Assembly: GCF_000384255.1 (NCBI RefSeq)
Contig: NZ_KB913035.1
Span: forward strand, 1,277,362-1,341,361
Length of the DNA stretch: 64,000 bases
Direction: 5' to 3'
DNA from: Methylotenera mobilis 13
Lineage (GTDB): Bacteria; Pseudomonadota; Gammaproteobacteria; Burkholderiales; Methylophilaceae
Under the pieces are notes generated by a model. It made no database searches and was not told where the DNA came from. It saw only the letters and a list, made by a program, of their open reading frames with translations. This document shows, piece after piece, positions 27,995-36,644 of this stretch. The translations under genes and the position numbers were made by a program. Position 1 is the first letter of the stretch, and each line of letters opens with the position of its first letter.

Positions 27995-28876
27995 ATGACA
28001 GGTATAACTAAGAAGACAGATACAATTCGTAGGTTAACGCAAGATCAATTAGCGCTAGCCTATAAAAACGCATGCATGGGGGAGTTGCAGGCGTTAAAGC
28101 CAGGTAACGTGCATGCATTTTCAGATGGGCATGGTATGACGATTCAGGACTTTATTCAAAGTGCTGATGTAACCGCAGACCCTATTGCTAGAGTAGGACT
28201 CTCTGTCGGTGAGCGTGTATTTTACTCAGTAGAGGCCACAAAAAATGCGGTTGGGCAAAATACTAACTTAGGGATGCTTTTGTTATGCGCGCCACTAATG
28301 CAAGCTGCATTGAGTTTGTCAGAGGGCCAGTCTTTATGGAGTCAATTGAATCGAACATTGGATCAGTTAAGCATAAGTGATGCCATTCTAGTTGCTAAAG
28401 CCATTGTTCTGGCTAATCCAGGTGGTTTGGGAGTGTCTAATCGGCATGATGTGCATGAGGCACCACAAGTTAATTTGCTTGAAATGATGCGTTCAGCGCA
28501 AGATAAAGACCGTATTGCTTGGCAATATGCTAATACATTCCAAGATGTAGTCAGTTTTGGTGTTAATTTATATGCGGATGCTTTGCTTAAATGGGAAAAT
28601 TCTGCGTGGGCAACAACTGGATTATATTTGGGATTTTTATCTCAGTATGCCGACACCCACGTACAACGCAAGCATGGCGCAGAGATTGCGAATACCCTCA
28701 TGCAAGAGGCCAGAGAGCTTGAGTCTGACTATTGGGGTGCACACAATCCTAAATTAATGCAGAAACGCTTGCTTGAATGGGATGCGTCACTTAAAGCAAG
28801 AAAAATTAATCCAGGAACAAGTGCTGATTTGACGGTAGCAACTCTGTTGGCAAGTCACTTGGTGTTGATGACATAA
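27995..28876 (+). CDS. CitG-like triphosphoribosyl-dephospho-CoA synthase family protein
   Basis: 293 residues. The N-terminal motif (CMGELQALKPGNVH) and later NPGGLGVSNRHDVHE match the CitG/MdcB family, which joins ATP ribose to dephospho-CoA to make a prosthetic group. No citrate lyase or malonate decarboxylase genes are here; instead it lies 12 bp after the RimK-like gene in the H4MPT run. A ribosyl-phosphate transfer in cofactor synthesis is a reasonable guess, since H4MPT carries a ribose phosphate chain, but this is inference. Confidence 0.78.
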   Translation: MTGITKKTDTIRRLTQDQLALAYKNACMGELQALKPGNVHAFSDGHGMTIQDFIQSADVTADPIARVGLSVGERVFYSVEATKNAVGQNTNLGMLLLCAPLMQAALSLSEGQSLWSQLNRTLDQLSISDAILVAKAIVLANPGGLGVSNRHDVHEAPQVNLLEMMRSAQDKDRIAWQYANTFQDVVSFGVNLYADALLKWENSAWATTGLYLGFLSQYADTHVQRKHGAEIANTLMQEARELESDYWGAHNPKLMQKRLLEWDASLKARKINPGTSADLTVATLLASHLVLMT

Positions 28877-29018
28877 ACATTATTATTGCGGTGCATTACG
28901 TTCAATCTAGCTATTGATTGGTATCGCTTCAAAATATACGTTTTAAGTATGATTAAGTGCTTCAGATATTCAGAGTATCTAGGCAATGGGCGTTAACAAT
29001 TTGGAATAAAAAATATAA

Positions 29019-29705
29019 ATGAAAATAGCGCTGTTGGAAGATGACCTAGCATTTGCCGAAATATTGATTGAGTGGCTACAGGAGGCTAACTTTGAGGTCG
29101 ATCATTTTAAAACCGGCATAGATTTTTTGCGCAGATTTCCACATGAGCAATATGATTTATGTATATTCGACTGGGCGTTGCCAGATATGGAGGGGCCCGA
29201 TGTGATGGTTAGCATTAAGCTTAGAGCCAATAAGTTACCTCCAATTATCTTTTTTACAGGTAGATCTGAGGAGCAAGATATTGTTCGCGTGATTGAGGCA
29301 GGGGCCGACGATTATGTTGTTAAACCAGCCAGTCGACCTTTGCTGATGGCGCGCATTAATGCGCTGCTTAGACGTACATCGAATCAGCTTTTGGATGAGA
29401 CTAGTTACGAGTTTGATGCATTGAAATTTGATGTGAAGTTAAGAGTTGTAACACTTGCTGGGGAAGAGGTTAAGCTAACAGATAAAGAGTTTGATTTGGC
29501 ATTATATTTCTTGAAGAATGAAGGCGCTTTGTTATCAAGAGTGCATTTGATGAACGTGGTGTGGGGTACCAGTTCTGATGTGGAGACACGTAAAGTTGAT
29601 GTGCATATTAGTCATCTACGATCAAAACTAAAGCTTATGCCAGAATATGGCTGGAAGCTAACATCAATATATCAGCAGGGCTATCGGTTAGAACGCAATT
29701 GCTAG
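29019..29705 (+). CDS. OmpR-family response regulator
   Basis: 228 residues. Receiver domain at 1-118: acidic pair in LLEDD, phospho-acceptor Asp in FDWALPD, Thr in FFTGRS and Lys in VVKPAS. Winged-helix DNA-binding domain at about 130-225 with LTDKEFDLALYFL and DVHISHLRSKL. A CHASE2 histidine kinase follows 234 bp downstream and is the likely partner. Located between H4MPT genes and RuMP genes, so one-carbon metabolism is a possible target, by position only. Confidence 0.92.
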   Translation: MKIALLEDDLAFAEILIEWLQEANFEVDHFKTGIDFLRRFPHEQYDLCIFDWALPDMEGPDVMVSIKLRANKLPPIIFFTGRSEEQDIVRVIEAGADDYVVKPASRPLLMARINALLRRTSNQLLDETSYEFDALKFDVKLRVVTLAGEEVKLTDKEFDLALYFLKNEGALLSRVHLMNVVWGTSSDVETRKVDVHISHLRSKLKLMPEYGWKLTSIYQQGYRLERNC

Positions 29706-29829
29706 TGAATTGCAATTATCAGCGGCAATTAGTTTACAAAATTTAACATGTTTGCGCTGCTTGTGTAGCGCAATTTTAACGATGTTCATGGTATTTTGTT
29801 CACCACTTCCCGTTTGAAAATTAACTTGC

Positions 29830-29940
29830 ATGATGACAAAAAAAATAGAATATTTCTCTTGTAGGATATTTACATTATCCCAGCACTTCTATGAGCTAGA
29901 ACTGCAGCAATCTAATCGTATCGCTGTTGTAAGTCACTAA
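29830..29940 (+). CDS. Possible 36-residue peptide coupled to the CHASE2 kinase
   Basis: A short frame starts with two tandem ATGs, begins M-M-T-K-K-I-E-Y-F-S-C-R, and ends in a TAA that overlaps the kinase ATG as TAATG. It resembles nothing I know. No clear ribosome site precedes it. The stop-start overlap is the main reason to list it: it could be a leader peptide that couples translation to the kinase. It may equally be chance. Confidence 0.3.
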   Translation: MMTKKIEYFSCRIFTLSQHFYELELQQSNRIAVVSH

Positions 29941-31976
29941 TGCAAATGAATGACAGGCTCTTTACAGCAATTGCACTTGCCTTAATCGCCTGCGTGGTGG
30001 GGATTAGTGAGGTGTTGGTCCGATTTGATCATTTATATTATGATTTAGGACGGCACTTTAGTTTCAAGCGCGCACCAGATAATATCGTCATTGTTGCAAT
30101 CGATGAGAGAAGTATAGAAGCGATTGGGAGCTGGCCTTGGTCTAGAAGGTTCCATACTGAGCTTATTAATCATTTAATTAACGAAAAACCAAAAGCAATT
30201 GGATTCGGTATCACTTTCTCCGATCCAGAGCGTGATGCTACGGAAGTCGACTATGCTTTTGCCGAAGCAATTCAACGAGCAGGAAATATTGTACTACCTG
30301 TTTTGCTTGAGGCGCCTTATGTAGGGGCTTCTGTCAAGCAAATCTTCCCAACTCCATTGTTGGCTTCAGCAGTAGCAGGCTTAGGCCGTTTACATGTTTC
30401 GTTAGATGCTGATGGCGTAGCCCGTAATCTTTATTTGTGGGAGGGCTTGTCAGTAGGTGGCTCACCCGCACTAGGGTTGCCGCACTTTTCACAGGCCATA
30501 TTGCAAGTGGCTAATTTATTGCCTGCTAATATGAATATTATTCCACCTACTATTCATTTAGCTAAGCCCAGTGTTAACCCTAGTAGTGGCTATGAAGCGC
30601 AACGCTTGATTTCTAACTCGCCGCGTAAAATTAATTTCTTCGGAGCACGTGGGCACTTTCATCAAATTTCTTATGTTGATGTGCTGGCTAATAAATATTC
30701 ATCAGGATTTTTTAAAGATAAAGTTGCATTGATCGGTGTCACAGCACAGGGGGTAGGAGATGTATTACTCACGCCTGTTTCAAGCGATTCGGAACCAATG
30801 TCAATGATTGAATTTCAAGCGAATGCGATAGCCACGATGCAAAGCTCATCATTGGTGGTGGATGCGCCAAAGTGGATTGTCAGTTTGTTGTGTGCATTAT
30901 TAGCGATATTACCGCTGTTATGGCTGTCTAGACTTCCTCCGTTGAAGTCTGTGTTATTGATTACAATATACTTGATTGTGATTATCTTGCTTTCACTCTC
31001 TATCGTTCACTGGTGGGGTATTTGGGTTCCTACGTCGGGAGCCTTAATCGCGATATTGTTGGCATATCCAATCTGGAGTTGGCGCAAGCTTAATTCAGCA
31101 CAATTATCTTTAGATCGAGAGTTACAAAGATTACGTGATGAGTTATCAGCCTTAGGTATGGTGACTGAAGATAATGTGGATGGGGGTAATGTAGATCCTT
31201 TAGAGTCGAGAATCCTGAAGGTGAATCTGACCGCACAGCACTTACGCAATTTGCACAAAAGTAGAAATGATACTCTAGCGTTTATTTCACATGATATCCG
31301 GGCGCCTCTTGGCGCAGCAATGATGTTGCTAGATAAATTTGAGGCTAACAAATACTCCGAACGGATGAGTAAAATGCTCATCCGTGCGCATAGTATGGCG
31401 GAAGGGTTTTTACAGGCGTCACGTGCTGAAATGGCAAATGTGAATAGATTTCACGAGTTAGATATTGTTAGTCTGACGCAACAGGCGATTGATGATGTAT
31501 ATGAAATATCGATGGCTAAGCAGCTCAAGATACTCATAGACTTTCCTGAAGAATGTGTATGGGTGAGAGGTGACTTTGGTTTGCTCTTGAGAGCAATTTC
31601 TAATATTTTATTGAATGCTGTTAAATACTCACCAGAACGAAGTGAGATAAACGTAATCTTAAGAAGTGATACGCAATCGATTGTTTTGAAAGTGATCGAT
31701 CAGGGACCTGGAATACCTGCAAAGAAAATCACAAAAGTATTTAGGCGATTTAGTCGCGCAGAAGGTGAGCATCAGGCACAGGAGGGTAGTGGTCTAGGCT
31801 TGTATTTTGTGAATGTGACCATCAAAAAGCATCGGGGTAGTGTTGCTGTTCACAGTGAAGAGGGGGCTGGAGCAACTTTCATCATTTCACTACCTATAGA
31901 GCGCCGTAAAAGTGATAGTCCAGTTGAGAGCGATCGAAGAAAGCATCATGTATCGCCATTTAATGACACCATATAG
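29940..31976 (+). CDS. CHASE2-domain membrane sensor histidine kinase
   Basis: 678 residues. An N-terminal membrane helix (about 8-28) is followed by an extracytoplasmic CHASE2 domain (about 40-305, with VAIDERSIEAIGSWPWSRR), then three closely spaced membrane helices at about 310-390. A cytoplasmic linker leads to the HisKA region with phospho-acceptor FISHDIRAPLG at about 450-460, and an ATPase domain with N box LLNAVKYSPE, DQGPGIP and GSGLGLYFV. Pairs with the OmpR-type regulator upstream. The ligand is unknown. It directly precedes tal. Confidence 0.92.
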   Translation: MQMNDRLFTAIALALIACVVGISEVLVRFDHLYYDLGRHFSFKRAPDNIVIVAIDERSIEAIGSWPWSRRFHTELINHLINEKPKAIGFGITFSDPERDATEVDYAFAEAIQRAGNIVLPVLLEAPYVGASVKQIFPTPLLASAVAGLGRLHVSLDADGVARNLYLWEGLSVGGSPALGLPHFSQAILQVANLLPANMNIIPPTIHLAKPSVNPSSGYEAQRLISNSPRKINFFGARGHFHQISYVDVLANKYSSGFFKDKVALIGVTAQGVGDVLLTPVSSDSEPMSMIEFQANAIATMQSSSLVVDAPKWIVSLLCALLAILPLLWLSRLPPLKSVLLITIYLIVIILLSLSIVHWWGIWVPTSGALIAILLAYPIWSWRKLNSAQLSLDRELQRLRDELSALGMVTEDNVDGGNVDPLESRILKVNLTAQHLRNLHKSRNDTLAFISHDIRAPLGAAMMLLDKFEANKYSERMSKMLIRAHSMAEGFLQASRAEMANVNRFHELDIVSLTQQAIDDVYEISMAKQLKILIDFPEECVWVRGDFGLLLRAISNILLNAVKYSPERSEINVILRSDTQSIVLKVIDQGPGIPAKKITKVFRRFSRAEGEHQAQEGSGLGLYFVNVTIKKHRGSVAVHSEEGAGATFIISLPIERRKSDSPVESDRRKHHVSPFNDTI

Positions 31977-32000
31977 TTTTTAACATCACCACTTTTAAGA

Positions 32001-32006
32001 TATAAT
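32001..32006 (+). promoter_or_regulatory. Candidate -10 element for tal
   Basis: A perfect TATAAT lies 58 bp before the tal ATG. The matching -35 position (17 bp upstream) reads TTTTAA, a weak match. The next good feature is the GGAGG ribosome site of tal. Confidence 0.45.
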
Positions 32007-32063
32007 CTTGCACTTGATTTTGTATAAGACTGTTGTATTCAGATAATTTTACGGAGGCATGTA

Positions 32064-33017
32064 ATGGCTACTTTATTAGACCAATTAAAAACTATGACCA
32101 CTATCGTGGCAGATACTGGTGATGTTGAAGCGATCAAGGCAGTTAAGCCTGTTGATGCAACAACAAACCCATCATTAGTGCTAAAAGCAAGCCAATTGCC
32201 ACAATACGCACCTTTAATTGAAGCTGCTATTGCATACGCAAAAGCACAAGGCGGCACTAAGGCTGAACAAATTGACAATGCTGCTGACAAATTAGCAGTA
32301 TTGATCGGTACAGAAATCACTAAAGAAGTGCCAGGTCGCATTTCAACAGAAGTTGATGCACGTTTGTCTTTCAATTTAGATGCAATGGTGGCTAAAGGCC
32401 GTAAATTGATCAAACTTTACGAAGATGCAGGCATCAGCAAAGATCGCGTGTTAATCAAATTAGCATCAACATGGGAAGGCATTAAAGCTGGCGAAATCTT
32501 AGAAAAAGAAGGCATCCAATGTAACTTAACATTGTTGTTCGGTTTTGGCCAAGCGCGTGCTTGTGCTGAAGCTGGTGTATTCTTGATTTCACCATTCGTA
32601 GGCCGTATCTTAGACTGGTACAAAGCTAAAAACCCAACAACAGAGTACACACAAGAAACAGATCCAGGTGTGGTTTCAGTACGTGCTATCTACCAATACT
32701 ACAAAGAGCATGGCTACAAAACAGTGGTAATGGGTGCTTCATTCCGTAACACTGGCGAGCTGATTGCTTTGGCTGGTTGCGATCGTTTGACTGTTTCACC
32801 AAACTTGCTGCAAGACCTAGCAGCTACTGAAGGTACATTGACTCAAGTGTTGAAAGATACTGGCGCGACTAAAACACCACCAGCAAAAATGACAGAAGCT
32901 GAGTTCCGTTTTGAATTGAACCAAGATCCTATGGCAACAGAAAAACTTGCTGAAGGTATTCGTGGTTTTGTAGTTGACCAAAACAAACTTGAAGCAGCAT
33001 TAAGCGAAAAACTTTAA
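32064..33017 (+). CDS. tal: Transaldolase
   Basis: Exchanges a dihydroxyacetone unit between sugar phosphates in the rearrangement part of the RuMP cycle. 317 residues, the E. coli TalB-like class. Schiff-base Lys in [22 protein letters not shown] near the N-terminus. GGAGG ribosome site 8 bp before the ATG. Codon use is strongly biased, as in the hps gene that follows 264 bp later, suggesting high expression. Confidence 0.97.
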   Translation: MATLLDQLKTMTTIVADTGDVEAIKAVKPVDATTNPSLVLKASQLPQYAPLIEAAIAYAKAQGGTKAEQIDNAADKLAVLIGTEITKEVPGRISTEVDARLSFNLDAMVAKGRKLIKLYEDAGISKDRVLIKLASTWEGIKAGEILEKEGIQCNLTLLFGFGQARACAEAGVFLISPFVGRILDWYKAKNPTTEYTQETDPGVVSVRAIYQYYKEHGYKTVVMGASFRNTGELIALAGCDRLTVSPNLLQDLAATEGTLTQVLKDTGATKTPPAKMTEAEFRFELNQDPMATEKLAEGIRGFVVDQNKLEAALSEKL

Positions 33018-33066
33018 TACTTTGGTATTAATTTTGTAATTAAAGCGTAATCATGTCGCTTTAGAA

Positions 33067-33095
33067 TTGACATAATTCGGCTGGGCATTTAACAT
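33067..33095 (+). promoter_or_regulatory. Sigma-70-type promoter upstream of hps
   Basis: TTGACA at 33067-33072 and TAACAT at 33090-33095 with a 17-bp spacer. The -35 match is perfect. It would give an hps leader of about 180 nt. The -10 sits inside the hairpin at 33081-33105, so promoter and hairpin overlap. Confidence 0.55.
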
Positions 33096-33124
33096 AAGTG
33101 TCCAGTTTTTTATGAGGCCGAATT
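33074..33124. repeat. Nested inverted repeats between tal and hps
   Basis: Inner hairpin CTGGGCA/TGTCCAG (33081-33087 and 33099-33105) is followed by six Ts, so it can end tal transcripts. An outer 8-bp pair, AATTCGGC at 33074-33081 and GCCGAATT at 33117-33124, encloses it. The promoter candidate overlaps the inner stem. The arrangement could be a terminator, an operator, or both. Confidence 0.6.
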
Positions 33125-33281
33125 TAGGCACTTAAATTCGAACTAGTGAAAGTCGAAACACAGTCAACCTTAGTTGAGTATCTCGTAGTAAATTGCGAAT
33201 GTTAGTTAAGTGTGATGTGGGACGAGTTTCGCAAAATAGCAATAAATTGTAATTCTTAAAATTATTAAACGGAGAAACACC

Positions 33282-33914
33282 ATGGCTTTAACCCAAATGG
33301 CATTAGATTCATTAGATTTCGACGCAACAGTTGCATTAGCAACTACAGTTGCTCCACACGTGGACATTCTTGAAATCGGTACACCATGCATCAAGCACAA
33401 CGGTATCAAATTGCTTGAAACATTACGTGCTAAATTCCCAAACAACAAAATCTTAGTTGACTTGAAAACAGCTGACGCTGGTTTCTACGAAGCTGAGCCA
33501 TTCTACAAAGCTGGTGCTGACATCGTTACTGTATTGGGTATCTCTGATATGGGTACAATCAAAGGTGTAATTGATGCTGCTAACAAATACGGCAAAAAAG
33601 CACAAATTGACTTGATCAACGTTGCTGACAAAGCTGCAGTTACTAAAGCTGCTGCTGCTGCTGGCGCACACATCATTGGCGTGCACACTGGTTTAGACCA
33701 ACAAGCTGCTGGTCAAACACCATTTGCTGACTTAGCATTGGTTGCTGCTTTGAACCTAGGCGTTGAAATCTCAGTTGCTGGTGGCGTTAAAGCTGCTACA
33801 GCTAAACAAGTTAAAGATGCTGGCGCAACAATCATCGTTGCTGGTGCTGCAATCTACGGCGCTGCTGATCCTGCTGCTGCTGCTGCTGAAATCACAGCTA
33901 TCGTTCACGGTTAA
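33282..33914 (+). CDS. hps: 3-Hexulose-6-phosphate synthase
   Basis: Key carbon-fixing enzyme of the RuMP cycle: condenses formaldehyde with ribulose 5-phosphate. 210 residues, orotidine-decarboxylase-type barrel: LEIGTPCIKHNG, the metal and substrate motif VDLKTADAG, and GVHTGLDQQAAG. Ribosome site ACGGAGAAA before the ATG. Codon use is extreme (GCT for Ala, ACA for Thr), typical of very highly expressed genes. Two hairpins follow it. Confidence 0.97.
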   Translation: MALTQMALDSLDFDATVALATTVAPHVDILEIGTPCIKHNGIKLLETLRAKFPNNKILVDLKTADAGFYEAEPFYKAGADIVTVLGISDMGTIKGVIDAANKYGKKAQIDLINVADKAAVTKAAAAAGAHIIGVHTGLDQQAAGQTPFADLALVAALNLGVEISVAGGVKAATAKQVKDAGATIIVAGAAIYGAADPAAAAAEITAIVHG

Positions 33915-33924
33915 TTTAACCTAT

Positions 33925-33994
33925 TTTCAATAAGTTTTTTATTGAAATGAACGATTAAAAAATCCTGACTCAGTAATGGGTCGGGATTTTTTTT
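33925..33994 (+). terminator. Two hairpins after hps, the second a terminator
   Basis: TTTCAATAA/TTATTGAAA forms a hairpin at 33925-33947. AATCCTGAC/GTCGGGATT (33961-33969 and 33980-33988, one G-T pair) with a run of eight Ts follows and looks like a real terminator. Readthrough may set a lower phi level, or phi has its own promoter in the remaining 50 bp. Confidence 0.75.
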
Positions 33995-34041
33995 GATATT
34001 TTATGTGTTCATTAAAATCATTGATTCGATAAGGAAATATC

Positions 34042-34581
34042 ATGAGTAGTAGTCAAAAATTAATTTTAGACAAGTTAACGAGTATCTTGGCTGAAACAGA
34101 CAATTCTAAATCAGCTGAGCTTTTAAAGTTAGTTGAAGGTGCAGGCCGTACATTTATCGGTGGTGCTGGCCGCTCATTGTTAGTATCACGTTTCTTTGCA
34201 ATGCGCTTAGTACACGCTGGTTACAACGTAAGCATGATCGGTGAAGTGGTAACACCAGCGATTAAAGCGGGTGATTTGCTGATTTTGGTTTCAGGTTCTG
34301 GTGGTACAGAAACTTTATTGCCATTTGTTAAAAAGGCAAAATCAGTAGGTGCTAAATTAGTGGTGATTTCTATGAAGAAAGCTTCACCTATGGCTGATGC
34401 AGCTGATTTAACGATTCAAATCGGTAATGACAGTAGCTTCCCATTGACGAATGGTATGCCAATGGGTTCACAGTTTGAACTTTCAACACTTATTTTCTTA
34501 GAAGCTACGATTGCTGATTTGATTTTTGCAAAAGGTTTGACTGAAGAAGGTATGCGCGCTATTCATGCCAACTTGGAATAG
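34042..34581 (+). CDS. phi: 6-Phospho-3-hexuloisomerase
   Basis: Converts hexulose 6-phosphate to fructose 6-phosphate, the second RuMP step. 179 residues with one SIS domain: GGAGRSLLVSRFFAMRL, VSGSGGTETLLPFV, and the C-terminal catalytic-region EGMRAIHANLE. AAGGAA ribosome site before the ATG. It is separate from hps rather than fused. Confidence 0.96.
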   Translation: MSSSQKLILDKLTSILAETDNSKSAELLKLVEGAGRTFIGGAGRSLLVSRFFAMRLVHAGYNVSMIGEVVTPAIKAGDLLILVSGSGGTETLLPFVKKAKSVGAKLVVISMKKASPMADAADLTIQIGNDSSFPLTNGMPMGSQFELSTLIFLEATIADLIFAKGLTEEGMRAIHANLE

Positions 34582-34622
34582 TTGCAAGCTGAACGAATCT
34601 AGCTGTCAAACAGTTTAGTTGT

Positions 34623-34650
34623 AAAAAAGCCCGACCAGTCGGGCTTTTTT
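34623..34650. terminator. Bidirectional terminator between phi and HisA-like gene
   Basis: AAAAAAGCCCGAC and GTCGGGCTTTTTT are perfect arms, with T-tracts on both strands. Its right end touches the stop codon of the converging HisA-like gene, so it serves both genes. Confidence 0.9.
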
Positions 34651-35374
34651 ATTGTCGAAGTGAAGATAATTGTTCGTGCGATAATCGCTTATCGTGTAAT
34701 GCGGTGGCAATGAGTGCGCCATGAATACCTATAGATTGTAAAGTATACAAATCTTCGATTCCACGAACTCCTCCCGCTGCATACAACTTGAAGGTGCTGG
34801 CGTTCTGTTTTATTTTGGTGAGTAATTGTATATCTGTACCTTGATTAGTACCCACATGCGCAAGTGACATGATGATGACCTCTGGCGGCCAGTATCTTGT
34901 GTTCTCTAACAGCGCTAATGGCCCTTGGTAGCCGTTCGGCATAAAATCAAGCGATAGAATGTGTTGAGTGTTACCTAACGGATATGAGGTTTTATATTGC
35001 TCAATGCTTGAATAGTTTTCACTGCCCAGAATGAGTTTTACATTGAGTGATGACCATAATGTAAATTCTGCCATATTACTGATACCGGCATCCACCCAAA
35101 TAGTTAGACTGGGGTAATGATGCACAATTGACTCAATGACGTTAAAGTTGTTGCTTTGTGAGGCCGCATTAGGGTTGCTTAGCTTCTGTATCGCATTCAG
35201 ATCTGCGATATATAGTTGCTCGAAAGGGTGGAGCATTAGTAATGCATTAACAATATCTAGCGGATTGCTCGACGGTGTAAGTTGTGAGGCAATTGCCTGG
35301 TAATGTTGACGATCACCTTTCTTTGCATGAACGACTACGTTGTTCAATAAGTCAATGACTGGAATTATCTGCAT
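34649..35374 (-). CDS. HisA/HisF-related TIM-barrel protein of C1 islands
   Basis: 241 residues. Starts IIPVIDLLNNVVVHAKKGDR, like HisA, with LYIADLNAI and AAGGVRGIEDL phosphate-site motifs, but differs enough to belong to the HisA/F-related group found in methanogens and H4MPT-using bacteria rather than to histidine synthesis. No his genes are near. Divergent from the mfnD-like gene. The reaction is unknown; a sugar-phosphate or furan-precursor step in cofactor synthesis fits. Confidence 0.75.
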   Translation of the reverse strand: MQIIPVIDLLNNVVVHAKKGDRQHYQAIASQLTPSSNPLDIVNALLMLHPFEQLYIADLNAIQKLSNPNAASQSNNFNVIESIVHHYPSLTIWVDAGISNMAEFTLWSSLNVKLILGSENYSSIEQYKTSYPLGNTQHILSLDFMPNGYQGPLALLENTRYWPPEVIIMSLAHVGTNQGTDIQLLTKIKQNASTFKLYAAGGVRGIEDLYTLQSIGIHGALIATALHDKRLSHEQLSSLRQ

Positions 35375-35603
35375 CAGTATCTCAAGAAGAGTAATAGTTA
35401 GTATATTTTTTCAGCATTTTTATCATTAGTCACTTTGTTTAACTTGAATGTTAGCCTACACTTTCAGTGGTTATAAATAGCTGTGCCTAAGTTGCATTAT
35501 CTCAGCTTGTGAGTATCTTGGCTTGAGACTTGTGTCTAGCGTTATTGGTCTACAGTATATTTTACGCAAGCGATTTGCCATATGATGTAATTAAAGAGGA
35601 ATT

Positions 35604-36644
35604 TTGATCATCGAATCACTTAAAAAAATATTAGTTTGTGAGTTTATTACTAGCGGAGGTTTGAGTGCAGAGGCTCTGCCAGAGTCATTGGTGAATGAGG
35701 GATCGCTAATGCGGGATGCTTTGTTAAACCATCTAGCTGAGATGAGTCAATTTGAAATCGTGACCCTACATGATGCTAGGCTTGCGCCATCTCCGCTGGC
35801 AAATCATAGCATTGAAGTAGGCAATGGACAGTTTCATCATGTGTTTTCTGAAGCACTAGCAACCGTCGAGTTGGTGTGGTTAATTGCACCAGAAACCAAC
35901 GGCGTTTTGCTTGAACTAAGTGAATTGTGCTATGCGAGACATGAAAAAGGCACGCTATTTTTGGGTTGCGGTTTTGACTCTATGCTAATTGGCACCAGTA
36001 AAACTTTATGTTGTGAAGCATTGCAGCAAGCGAATATTTATACTTTGCCTGTCTATGCAGGTGAAGACCTCATGCAAGAAAAATATCAAGTTCCAAACGC
36101 GCAAGATATCAACCAGTGGGTAGCTAAGCCAGAGGACGGTGCTGGTTGTGAGGGGATTCGGCTATTTGCTTCATTAGATGATTTAAAAGTTTGGATTGCT
36201 CAGGATGAGCGATATCTCAGCTATTTAGCTCAGCCCTATCAAGCTGGGGTGGCTGCCAGCTTTTCTATGTTGTGCCGTAATGGGAAGGCTTGGTTGCTCA
36301 GTTGTAATGAGCAACATATCGAGCATGATGGTTGCCATTTCAAATTAACAGGCATTACGATTAATGGTATGTCCAACTATTGGCAACGTTTTGAAACCAT
36401 CGCGAGGAAAATTGCTAAGATGTTGCCAGATGCACTTGGCTATATTGGTGTGGATGTGATTATAGACACCGACAATGAAAGTAAAATTTATGTGGTGGAA
36501 ATTAACCCCCGCTTGACCACAAGCTATGTAGGGTTAGAACAAGCGTTAGATTATAATCCTGCTAAGTTGATTTTGGATTGTGTATTAAATGATAAGTTCT
36601 TTGTGCCGAATCTAGCTAAAAAGCAGGTTGATATTAAACTATGA
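35604..36644 (+). CDS. ATP-grasp ligase, MfnD-like (methylofuran side-chain synthesis)
   Basis: 346 residues, TTG start 3 bp after an AGAGGA ribosome site. ATP-grasp motifs: VAKPEDGAGCEGIR for ATP, and VVEINPRLTTSYVG with the metal-binding Glu and Asn. In methanogens MfnD joins tyramine and glutamate in methanofuran; this gene neighbours mfnF- and mfnE-like genes, so the same role in methylofuran is likely. Its stop overlaps the next start by 4 bp. Confidence 0.78.
   Translation: MIIESLKKILVCEFITSGGLSAEALPESLVNEGSLMRDALLNHLAEMSQFEIVTLHDARLAPSPLANHSIEVGNGQFHHVFSEALATVELVWLIAPETNGVLLELSELCYARHEKGTLFLGCGFDSMLIGTSKTLCCEALQQANIYTLPVYAGEDLMQEKYQVPNAQDINQWVAKPEDGAGCEGIRLFASLDDLKVWIAQDERYLSYLAQPYQAGVAASFSMLCRNGKAWLLSCNEQHIEHDGCHFKLTGITINGMSNYWQRFETIARKIAKMLPDALGYIGVDVIIDTDNESKIYVVEINPRLTTSYVGLEQALDYNPAKLILDCVLNDKFFVPNLAKKQVDIKL

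Noticed and set aside
34649-35374. Assignment as hisA of histidine biosynthesis
   Set aside because: Sequence is diverged from HisA and no his genes are adjacent; the C1-island HisA-like group fits better.
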